DNA from: Bacteroidetes bacterium ADurb.Bin217
GTDB lineage: Bacteria; Bacteroidota; Bacteroidia; Bacteroidales; UBA1715
Assembly: GCA_002069975.1 (NCBI GenBank)
Contig: MWCJ01000014.1
Span: 1 to 53,544, forward strand
Length of the DNA: 53,544 nucleotides
Direction: 5' to 3'
Shown: positions 1-8,055 of the stretch, one piece after another
Layout of the letters: each line of letters begins with the position of its first letter
Numbering within the stretch: position 1 is the stretch's first letter
Translations under genes and position numbers: made by a program
The notes under the pieces: model-generated
What the model saw: only the letters and a program-made list of their open reading frames with translations
The model's database searches: none
What the model was told of the DNA's origin: nothing

Positions 1-833
1 CAGGCGATATTGCTTCGTATTCCTACTTCGAAAAAGGTATTTATGGTATACCGGGTAGTCAAAAACAAAGTTCTCTTAGCTTTTCTATCAATAATAATAT
101 TGAAGCAAAAGTTCGCGATGCAAATGATACGGTAACCGGGTATTCTAAAATTAAGCTTATTGAAAGTTTGTCGGTAACTGGGTCATATAATTTTGCTGCT
201 GATTCGTTGGGAATGAGTTTAATTCAAGTAGGAGGGTATACTACAATTGCAAAACGAATTCGTGTTAATTACTCATCTACATTTGACCCCTACGCTTTGG
301 GTGTTAAACAACAAAACACAACAAAACAAGTGGTGCGAACCAACACCTATATGTTAGACAAATACGGTTCGTTGTGGCGTAAAACTGATGAGAGTTGGCG
401 TTCCGGTATTAGTTATGCGTTTGGTCCGTTGCAACAAGGCGAAAAACCTAAACGTACCGGAGAATATGCCTATTGGGATGTGCCTTGGAATTTAAATGTA
501 GGATATAACATAAGTGTTCCTCGAAAGTATTATTACAATTACAATAATGAATTAGATTCTGTTTCAAATAAAATACAACAAGATTTATCGCTCAGCGGTA
601 AATTTAGTTTGTCTAAAAAGTGGAATATAACATTTGCTACCGGTTGGGATTTTGAAGAAAAAGCTCTTTCATATACTTCGGTAGATGTGTATCGCGATTT
701 GCACTGTTGGCATATGAAATTCAACTGGATTCCATTAGGCGACCGTCAACGATGGGAATTTGTAATTCGTGTAAATGCCGATATGCTTAAAGATTTGAAA
801 TACGAAATGAAGAGTCAAACAAATTATTTCTAA
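1..833 (+). CDS. LptD-like outer-membrane LPS assembly protein, C-terminal part
   Basis: The reading frame is open from base 3 with no stop before 833, so the 5' part lies outside the window. About 276 residues are visible. They alternate beta strands with aromatic residues and end in an aromatic residue (NYF), as outer-membrane barrels do. I recognise short motifs of the large Bacteroidota protein annotated as putative LPS assembly protein LptD: SYNFAADSL, a FDPYALG-type segment, YWDVPWNLNVGY and the very typical RDLHCWHMKFNWIP near the end. The family inserts lipopolysaccharide into the outer leaflet. A TTG at 168 is an in-frame codon, not a start. The serB start follows 21 bases after the stop, so co-transcription is likely. 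The family call is from recalled motifs; which of several LptD-like paralogues it is cannot be told. Confidence 0.8.
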   Translation, partial: GDIASYSYFEKGIYGIPGSQKQSSLSFSINNNIEAKVRDANDTVTGYSKIKLIESLSVTGSYNFAADSLGMSLIQVGGYTTIAKRIRVNYSSTFDPYALGVKQQNTTKQVVRTNTYMLDKYGSLWRKTDESWRSGISYAFGPLQQGEKPKRTGEYAYWDVPWNLNVGYNISVPRKYYYNYNNELDSVSNKIQQDLSLSGKFSLSKKWNITFATGWDFEEKALSYTSVDVYRDLHCWHMKFNWIPLGDRQRWEFVIRVNADMLKDLKYEMKSQTNYF

Positions 834-854
834 TAATTTAGTAGTTTGAAAAAT

Positions 855-2081
855 ATGAATGAACAATCACAAGAAGTTATTTTATTAAGCATTTCGGGCA
901 AAGACCGACCCGGTGTTACTGCGTCGCTCACAGCTATTTTAGCTCAATATGGAGCTGATATTCTCGATATTGGTCAGGCTGTAATTCACGATACCTTATC
1001 ATTAGGTATTTTATTTAGACTACCCGAAACAAAAGTAAGCGGACCTGTCCTTAAAGAATTATTGTTTAAAGCATATGAGTTCGATATTAAGGCTCGTTTT
1101 ACTCCAATAAATGATGTTACTTATGAGGAATGGGTTCAACAACAAGGTAAAAATAGATACATTGTAACACTTTTTGGTCGACATATTGAGGCTCGACATA
1201 TATCTGAAATTACACAAATTTTGTTTCGTCAAACACTTAATATCGATAATATTACCCGTTTAAGTGGACGTGTTTCGTTCAAAAAAGAAAGTGTGTTGAA
1301 AAATAGAGCATGTGTGGAATTGTCTGTTCGTGGGACTCCGGTTAATGAGCAAGAAATGAAGCGTGAATTTCTCGAAATTTCAAAACATATAGGATTAGAT
1401 ATTGCATTTCAAGAAGATAATGCATTTCGTCGCAATCGTCGCTTGATTTGTTTTGACATGGATTCAACACTCATTCAAACCGAAGTGATTGTTGAATTGG
1501 CAAAATATGCTGGAGTTGAACACGAAGTATCGGAAATAACCGAATCAGCAATGAGAGGCGAGATAGATTTTTGTGAGAGTTTTAAAAAACGAATAGCATT
1601 ACTTAAAGGAATAGATGAGAAGGTACTCGATGAAATAGCTCGCAATTTACCAATTACCGAAGGTGCCGATAGATTAATTAAAACCTTAAAACGATTTGGA
1701 TATAAAGTAGCTATTCTTTCCGGTGGATTTACCTTTTTTGGTAGATACTTGCAAACAAAATTAGGGGTTGATTATGTATTTGCCAATGAATTAGAAATAA
1801 AACAAGGAAAACTTACCGGTAATTATGTGGGCGACATTGTAGACGGGGCTATGAAAGCAGAATTACTCAAAAAGCTTGCGTTTAAAGAAGATATACATTT
1901 GGAACAAGTAATTGCTGTTGGTGATGGTGCTAACGATTTACCAATGATAAATATTGCAGGTTTGGGTATTGCATTTCATGCAAAACCTACAGTACAAGAA
2001 AAAGCTGATAATAAAATCAGTACCATTGGTTTAGATGGAATATTGTATATGTTAGGCTTTAGAGACCGAGAAGTCGATTAA
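855..2081 (+). CDS. serB: Phosphoserine phosphatase SerB with N-terminal ACT domains
   Basis: This 408-residue protein should dephosphorylate O-phosphoserine to L-serine, the last step of the phosphorylated serine pathway, in the cytoplasm. Residues about 5-170 look like two ACT-type regulatory modules (ISGKDRPGVTASLTAIL in the first). From about residue 195 there is a HAD phosphatase domain with the nucleophile motif DMDST (Asp201, Asp203), a Ser/Gly motif (SGGF) and the metal motif GDGANDLPM (Asp357, Asp361). All catalytic motifs are intact. The frame also contains a TTG at 846, but ATG at 855 is the better start because it directly precedes the ACT fold. It follows the LptD-like gene closely and probably shares its transcript. 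Confidence 0.93.
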   Translation: MNEQSQEVILLSISGKDRPGVTASLTAILAQYGADILDIGQAVIHDTLSLGILFRLPETKVSGPVLKELLFKAYEFDIKARFTPINDVTYEEWVQQQGKNRYIVTLFGRHIEARHISEITQILFRQTLNIDNITRLSGRVSFKKESVLKNRACVELSVRGTPVNEQEMKREFLEISKHIGLDIAFQEDNAFRRNRRLICFDMDSTLIQTEVIVELAKYAGVEHEVSEITESAMRGEIDFCESFKKRIALLKGIDEKVLDEIARNLPITEGADRLIKTLKRFGYKVAILSGGFTFFGRYLQTKLGVDYVFANELEIKQGKLTGNYVGDIVDGAMKAELLKKLAFKEDIHLEQVIAVGDGANDLPMINIAGLGIAFHAKPTVQEKADNKISTIGLDGILYMLGFRDREVD

Positions 2082-2109
2082 GTTTTTACACAAATCAGTT
2101 GTTAGAATT

Positions 2110-2655
2110 TTATCTCTCTTGCTGAGGAATCCACGGACGAATATCTTTGTTCACAAATCGAATATCTTCTATGGTATATAATGCATTAGGATTGTGTATT
2201 TGAATAACATTTACAATTTTATCAATGCATTTACGATTTATAATGATATATATAACACCAACTTTGCCTTCGGCACCTTGTGCTTCAACAACTGTAGCTG
2301 TGTATCCCATATTGCGAATAGCTTGAATTAAATTCGAAGCATCTACCTTCGTAATTACTCGTATCATCTCGTATCCCAAAGCTAAGCGTTGTTCGAAAAG
2401 CATACCAACATAATTCCCTGTAGCAAATCCACCTGCATATGCAACATAACATACCCAGTTATCTAAATTAGCCATAACTTTGGTAATAGCAAGAACCCAA
2501 ATTAATACTTCGAAAAATCCTATAAGTGGAGCTAAGTATTTATATCCTTTGGAGATAAATATTATGCGAAGTGTACCAATAGACTGATCGCAAATTCGAG
2601 CAACGAAAATAAGTAAGGGTATTACCACATAAGTATACAATTCTTGATTTTCCAT
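2110..2655 (-). CDS. DUF2179/UPF0316-type integral membrane protein
   Basis: The 181-residue protein has three hydrophobic segments in its first 90 residues (VVIPLLIFVARI, LIGFFEVLIWVLAI and VCYVAYAGGFATGNYVG), followed by a soluble C-terminal module of about 80 residues. This layout and the QSIGTLRIIFISKG motif match the UPF0316 family (DUF5698 plus DUF2179). The DUF2179 module also occurs in YitT-type proteins and is ligand-binding-like; no function is established. The frame extends to a TTG at 2679, but ATG at 2655 is preferred: it lies 11 bases after the stop of the upstream minus-strand gene at 2667 and removes an overlap. It converges with serB. Confidence 0.8.
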   Translation of the reverse strand: MENQELYTYVVIPLLIFVARICDQSIGTLRIIFISKGYKYLAPLIGFFEVLIWVLAITKVMANLDNWVCYVAYAGGFATGNYVGMLFEQRLALGYEMIRVITKVDASNLIQAIRNMGYTATVVEAQGAEGKVGVIYIIINRKCIDKIVNVIQIHNPNALYTIEDIRFVNKDIRPWIPQQER

Positions 2656-2666
2656 AGGAGAGGGGT

Positions 2667-3443
2667 TTATAGTGAGCAAAGAGTTTTACAAATACGTTTA
2701 GTACATGAATTATCTCCCCAATAATTGAGATGACACGCCGGACTAATGCCTGTGTTTACTTCATAATCGGTAATTAATGCGTTAAACGAAGGACTCATTT
2801 GTTTGAGAGGCCATCCCAAAACATCATTTTTATCGTAAAAATTTTCCCAAATAAATTGAGAATTCCGTTTTTCAAATGCAACAATTTCAGATTCAGGATA
2901 TCCCGAAAAAAACAATGGTAAATTGCATCCACATGTAGCTAAATATGATAAATTTCGGAGATTATTCTGTGCAGTAGCCGATGTTTGCTCAAAAATTCCG
3001 GAATTAGTATCGGCATCTGTTATATATGTATGAAGTAGCTGTATACCCATAGATTCAGCTACTATAACTAATTTATTAGCAGCATTTTGTAATACTAATT
3101 CGTTAACTTTTTCGAAAATGTGTTGTAAATATTCATGTGTTCTTTTATACGGACTATGTGCTGCATCTTTATTACGTTCAAAGGTTACTGCATCACCAAA
3201 TGCCTCGAGAACGAATTTCCGAAAACTTAATAAACCACCAAGATTATTACACGAATCAAGTCTTTCGAACAATTCTTGCTGATAAGCATCAATATTGGTT
3301 ACAGAAAAGGGCAAAGCTTCAATACACGTAATAGAATTTTCAATGTGAGTTCCTTTTGAAAACTTAGAAATATCAGAAACAAAATCTTTGCTGTAACCAG
3401 GTTTTTTAGAACCAATTCCGGGAATTGTTACAATGTATATCAT
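2667..3443 (-). CDS. Alpha/beta-hydrolase-like protein of unknown function
   Basis: This is a 258-residue soluble protein without a signal peptide. The N-terminus (MIYIVTIPGIGSKK) looks like the first strand and oxyanion region of an alpha/beta hydrolase. LVIVAESMGIQLL at about 126-138 resembles a nucleophile elbow with Ser131 in the order A-E-S-M-G rather than G-x-S-x-G. An Asp in NFYDKNDVLGWPL and a His in ACHLNYWGDN are candidate acid and base. Its stop is 11 bases from the start of the DUF2179-type gene, so the two are probably co-transcribed. I do not recognise a named family. The hydrolase fold is an inference from motif order, and the substrate is unknown. Confidence 0.6.
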   Translation of the reverse strand: MIYIVTIPGIGSKKPGYSKDFVSDISKFSKGTHIENSITCIEALPFSVTNIDAYQQELFERLDSCNNLGGLLSFRKFVLEAFGDAVTFERNKDAAHSPYKRTHEYLQHIFEKVNELVLQNAANKLVIVAESMGIQLLHTYITDADTNSGIFEQTSATAQNNLRNLSYLATCGCNLPLFFSGYPESEIVAFEKRNSQFIWENFYDKNDVLGWPLKQMSPSFNALITDYEVNTGISPACHLNYWGDNSCTKRICKTLCSL

Positions 3444-3669
3444 TATGGAATGTTTTTTTGTAAATATACAAAATATACCAAAATCAAAACTTTTTTGTTT
3501 ACAATAATAATGACTACGATTATCGAAATAATTAACCTGTTATTTGGAATGTATCGCAAACACCATCAATAAGACATCTAAAATTAGAATAACGGATTTT
3601 ACAACTAAAATTCTTCCTACTATTTATTTGTCCTATAATTAATATTATGTTAAATAGAAAATGTAAAAT

Positions 3670-3698
3670 AAAAGGGAACTCATGCGGAGCTCCCTTTT
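3670..3698 (-). terminator. Intrinsic terminator after the TPR gene
   Basis: An inverted repeat has arms AAAAGGGAACTC (3670-3681) and GAGCTCCCTTTT (3687-3698), with one mismatch and a five-base loop. On the minus strand it lies just beyond the stop at 3704 and is followed by TTTTATTTT, as expected for a terminator. Nothing else is evident in the spacer 3444-3669. Confidence 0.75.
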
Positions 3699-3703
3699 AT
3701 CGA

Positions 3704-5221
3704 TTATTTTATTTTTTCTTGTTTTGAAAAAATTATTCCATTTTTTAAATAAAATATTATTGTTGTATTTTTATAGTACCAAGTTTCATATATATCCTTT
3801 CCATATATTGTTTGAATAACATTCTCTGGTTCTCCGTATGTTGATTTAATATTAGATTTGTTAATTTCTTTAAATGAATCTAATTTCTTTTTTGCGGAAT
3901 TGTATTTTTCATTCATACCAAGTTGTGCATAAATTGAAGCAATATCTTTATATGCATTTTTTTTGGAATCTTCATCTTTAGCATCAGTTATATTCTTTTC
4001 TTCCAATACTTTAATATAAGTCTCTAAATATGGAAATGCTAATTTTAACAAAGATTTTCCTTCATTAAATAATGGTGTATAATTCTTAGTTCCATAGGCT
4101 GCTTCTGCTTCATCTAATTTTTTCTTAGCTTTATTTCTATACATTATACCAAGATTCAAGTTAGACCCCTCGTCTTTCGGATTTATTTCAATAGCTTTTT
4201 TATAATACTGTACAGCTTCATCAAATTTTCCTTCTGTTTCGTATAAATATGCTATATTAAATATGAAATTTGTATTATTTGGCTCTTTTTCCAAAGCTTT
4301 TGATAAATACGCTAATGCTTTATCGTATTGATTTTGAGCAATATAAAAATTAATTAATTCTGTAGTATATCCCACAATATTTTCATCATTTGGATATTTT
4401 TCTATTACTTCAAGTAATGATTGAATAGCTGCGGTTGTATCTTTACGTTCTTTATGACACACAACAATGTCGTAATATGTTGTTACTTTAGGATTTGGTG
4501 TCATTTGCAATGCTAATGTGTAAAATTTTATAGCATCGTCGTAATTTTGTCCCATTCGAGCCACAGTTCCACAATCTATAAGCGTTGAAGCTCTAACACT
4601 ATCAGCCAAATTATCATATTTAAGTGAAATAATATTGCCAACTTCGGTAAAATACACAGCTGCATTTTTGTAATCGTTAGATGTATAATAATATAATCCT
4701 TCGCTTGTATATAAATCTATAATTTTTTTGAGTTGTTCAGCTATTAAAACACTTCGTTTGCCATCAGTATCTAATTCTTTAGCTTTTACATACGCATCTT
4801 TTGCTATTTTTAGTGGTTTGGTGCGTTCGTTAAAATATACAGTAGCGTCGTTACCTGTTCGTTCGTATTTTACAAGAGCTTTATTTTTAAAATACAAATC
4901 AATTCTATCGAACGAATAAATATTATATCCACCCTCTTGAGCAGTTTTTTTTGCCGGTGATTTCATATACAATAATATTTGATCCTCAGGCATTCCCGGA
5001 TGAGCAGCTTTTAAGTCAAATGTATACAATTCCAAATATTTTCGTCCTCGCTCTGTCCATGTTTTTAAATTTGCAGCTTTTTTGGGATTTTCAATTTCAG
5101 CGTCAGATTTTTTTGTTTCAGCCACTACAATTGGCCACGTTAAAACAAATTCATCAGACTGACTGAATCCGAAATTACAAAGGAATAACGAAAGTATTCC
5201 AATACTTACGATTTTTTTCAT
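3704..5221 (-). CDS. Secreted TPR-repeat protein with a C-terminal SmpA-like segment
   Basis: The 505-residue protein starts with a signal peptide (MKKIVSIGILSLFLCNFGFS). From about residue 165 to 380 it carries tandem tetratricopeptide repeats, with typical motifs such as YYKKAIEINPKDEGSNLNLG and ALAYLSKALEKEPNNTNF. The last 55 residues hold YGEPENV, a Trp-Tyr-Tyr pair and a final strand (IIFYLKNGII). This order resembles the small SmpA/BamE-like fold, in which a G-x-P turn precedes a W-x-Y strand. TPR proteins are scaffolds and the export signal places this one in the periplasm or on a membrane. No partner is visible; gyrA lies 39 bases upstream on the same strand and may be co-transcribed. 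The SmpA comparison is inference. Confidence 0.75.
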   Translation of the reverse strand: MKKIVSIGILSLFLCNFGFSQSDEFVLTWPIVVAETKKSDAEIENPKKAANLKTWTERGRKYLELYTFDLKAAHPGMPEDQILLYMKSPAKKTAQEGGYNIYSFDRIDLYFKNKALVKYERTGNDATVYFNERTKPLKIAKDAYVKAKELDTDGKRSVLIAEQLKKIIDLYTSEGLYYYTSNDYKNAAVYFTEVGNIISLKYDNLADSVRASTLIDCGTVARMGQNYDDAIKFYTLALQMTPNPKVTTYYDIVVCHKERKDTTAAIQSLLEVIEKYPNDENIVGYTTELINFYIAQNQYDKALAYLSKALEKEPNNTNFIFNIAYLYETEGKFDEAVQYYKKAIEINPKDEGSNLNLGIMYRNKAKKKLDEAEAAYGTKNYTPLFNEGKSLLKLAFPYLETYIKVLEEKNITDAKDEDSKKNAYKDIASIYAQLGMNEKYNSAKKKLDSFKEINKSNIKSTYGEPENVIQTIYGKDIYETWYYKNTTIIFYLKNGIIFSKQEKIK

Positions 5222-5260
5222 ATTTCTATTTTTTTAATTACTAATACAAAAATAAAAAAA

Positions 5261-7804
5261 TTATTCTTGTTCATTATTTTCTATATCAGAATTTTCAATA
5301 TCATCTCCCGATTCTATTGTTTCGGTATCGCTATTACGTTCGATTTCACGTTGCATACGCTCATCTTCACTTACATCTATAGCCGTAATTGCTGCAATTG
5401 AGTCATTATTTTTCAAATTAATTAATTTAACACCTTGAGCAGCTCTACCCATTACTCGTAACGTTGCAACTTCTAATCGTATTGTAAGTCCCGATTTATT
5501 TATTATCATTAAATCGTCGTTATCACCTACTGTTTTTAAGGCAACTAATGAACCTGTTTTCGCTGTTACGTTAATAGTTTTAACCCCTTTACCACCTCTG
5601 TTGGTAATTCGGTAATCTTCTATAGCAGAGCGTTTTCCGTATCCATGTTCTGAAACAACCAAAATTTCTTTTTTAACATCAGGCGGAACGCAAATCATAC
5701 CAATAACCTCGTCTTTTTCGGGAATTGTAATACCTTTTACACCCGAAGCAGTTCTACCCATCGGTCGAATTTTAGATTCAGGGAAACGAATAGCTTTACC
5801 TGATTTTACAGCCATTAAAATATCGTGACTACCATTTGTCATACATGCTTCAAGTAATTGGTCTCCTTCGCGAATTGTAACGGCATTTATACCATTTTGG
5901 CGAGGACGAGAATACGCTTCGAGCGATGTTTTCTTAATAATACCTTTTGCAGTTGCTAAAATGATATAATTATGATTTATGTATTCTTCATCGGTTAATG
6001 AAGTTACATTTATATACGCCTTAACTTTATCGCCCGGTTCAATATTCAACATATTTTGAATTGCTCTACCTTTTGAAGTTTTAGATCCTTCGGGAATTTC
6101 GTATACTTTGAGCCAAAAACATTTTCCTTTTTCGGTAAAGAACAACATAGTATTATGCATAGTAGCAACATACAAGTGTTCAATAAAATCTTCGTCGCGT
6201 GTATCGGCACCTCGAGCACCTACCCCTCCTCTATTTTGTATCTTATATTCGCTCAGTGGAGTACGTTTAATATATCCCATATGCGAAATGCTTATTACAA
6301 CATCTTCGTCGGCATAAAAATCTTCAGGATTAAAATCTTCTGAAGCATGAACTATCTCAGTTTTGCGACCATCACCATATTTATTCCTAATTTCAATCAG
6401 CTCATCTTTAATTATTTGCATCTGTAATACTTCACTTGCCAAAATTTCCTCTAAATGCTTAATTAATTCGAGAATTTCGTTGTATTCGTTACGTAATTTA
6501 TTTTGATCAAGTTGAGTTAACTGTCCTAAACGCATTTGAATAATAGCATTGGTCTGAATCTCGCTTAATTTAAAGCGTTCCATTAACGTAGCTTTTGCAG
6601 CATTTTGCGTTTCAGATTGTTTAATTATTGCTATTACTTCGTCAATATTATCACTCGCAATAATTAATCCTTCGAGTATATGTGCACGTTCTTGAGCTTT
6701 ACGTAATTCATATTTTGTTCGTCGTATTACAACATCGTGTCTGTGTTTTACAAAATACTTAATTAAATCTTTTAAATGTAACAAACGTGGACGCCCGTCA
6801 ACAAGTGCAATATTGTTAACACTGAACGAAGTTTGAAGACCGGTGTATTTGTATAATTTGTTTAACTCAACGTTTGCAATAGCATCACGTTTAAGAGTAT
6901 ACACTATACGCATACCATCTTTATCCGACTCATCATTAACTTCAGAAATCCCCTCAATTTTTTTGTCCATTATTAAATCAGCCGTCTTTTTAATCATTTC
7001 GGCTTTATTAACCATATAAGGAATTTCGCTTACAATAATTTTTTCGCGACCGTTTTCTGATTCAACAAAAGCTTTACCTCGAATTACAACTCGCCCCTGC
7101 CCTGTCTCAAAAGCTTCTTTAACCCCTTGATATCCGTATATAATACCACCTGTAGGGAAATCCGGAGCTTTTATTATTTCTATTAATTGTTGAATATCTA
7201 TTTCTTTATTATCGATATACGCAATTATAGCATCAATAGTATCAGTTAAATTATGTGGTGCCATATTCGTTGCCATACCTACGGCAATCCCCGAAGTACC
7301 ATTTACTAATAAATTAGGAATACGTGTTGGAAGAACTGTAGGTTCTTCAAGTGTATCATCAAAATTTAATTGAAAATCAACAGTTTCTTTATCAATATCT
7401 ATCAAAGTTTCTTCAGCAATTTTTTGTAAACGAGCTTCGGTATAACGCATTGCTGCGGGTGGGTCACCATCAACAGACCCATAGTTACCTTGTCCATCTA
7501 CAAGAGGATATCGTAACGACCAATCTTGAGCCATACGAACCATTGTAAAATATACCGAGGAATCGCCATGCGGGTGAAATTTACCTAATACCTCACCTAC
7601 AATTCTCGCTGATTTTTTATACGCTGTATTCGAGCGAACTCCCAATTCATGCATACCAAAAAGAACTCTTCGGTGTACCGGTTTAAACCCGTCGCGAACG
7701 TCAGGTAAAGCTCTTGAAACAATTACAGACATTGAATAATCAATGTATGCCGATTTCATTTCTTCTTCAATATTCAATTGAATAATTTTTTCTCCCTCAG
7801 ACAT
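5261..7804 (-). CDS. gyrA: DNA gyrase subunit A
   Basis: This 847-residue type II topoisomerase subunit has the standard order: an N-terminal winged-helix breakage-reunion domain with catalytic Tyr121 in [10 protein letters not shown], a coiled-coil tower, and a C-terminal beta-pinwheel of repeated blades. A GyrA-box-like NRGGKG near residue 735 favours gyrase over topoisomerase IV. The C-terminus is an acidic tail ([16 protein letters not shown]). In the quinolone-determining region, Ser82 (E. coli Ser83) is present but the position of E. coli Asp87 is Phe86 (TTT codon). The start [17 protein letters not shown] fits the family. The partner gyrB is not in the window. Confidence 0.96.
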   Translation of the reverse strand: MSEGEKIIQLNIEEEMKSAYIDYSMSVIVSRALPDVRDGFKPVHRRVLFGMHELGVRSNTAYKKSARIVGEVLGKFHPHGDSSVYFTMVRMAQDWSLRYPLVDGQGNYGSVDGDPPAAMRYTEARLQKIAEETLIDIDKETVDFQLNFDDTLEEPTVLPTRIPNLLVNGTSGIAVGMATNMAPHNLTDTIDAIIAYIDNKEIDIQQLIEIIKAPDFPTGGIIYGYQGVKEAFETGQGRVVIRGKAFVESENGREKIIVSEIPYMVNKAEMIKKTADLIMDKKIEGISEVNDESDKDGMRIVYTLKRDAIANVELNKLYKYTGLQTSFSVNNIALVDGRPRLLHLKDLIKYFVKHRHDVVIRRTKYELRKAQERAHILEGLIIASDNIDEVIAIIKQSETQNAAKATLMERFKLSEIQTNAIIQMRLGQLTQLDQNKLRNEYNEILELIKHLEEILASEVLQMQIIKDELIEIRNKYGDGRKTEIVHASEDFNPEDFYADEDVVISISHMGYIKRTPLSEYKIQNRGGVGARGADTRDEDFIEHLYVATMHNTMLFFTEKGKCFWLKVYEIPEGSKTSKGRAIQNMLNIEPGDKVKAYINVTSLTDEEYINHNYIILATAKGIIKKTSLEAYSRPRQNGINAVTIREGDQLLEACMTNGSHDILMAVKSGKAIRFPESKIRPMGRTASGVKGITIPEKDEVIGMICVPPDVKKEILVVSEHGYGKRSAIEDYRITNRGGKGVKTINVTAKTGSLVALKTVGDNDDLMIINKSGLTIRLEVATLRVMGRAAQGVKLINLKNNDSIAAITAIDVSEDERMQREIERNSDTETIESGDDIENSDIENNEQE

Positions 7805-8055
7805 GTTTATTTTTTGATTTTTAATTAGTTACACTAAAATATTTTGTAGTTTAGTTTGAAAGAACAAAGTACCTTAATCCAATTATATTTTCATAATTAA
7901 ATCAAAGTATTTTATTAACATTTTATTGTTTATAAATATATCGTGTGTTTAATTGTCTGAATACCTTATGATAATTAGAAAGTCTTAGAAAAAAAACAGA
8001 ATAAAATATACAAACTGTGAATAAAATTCTTATTTTTAACCAAAAATATCTAAAT

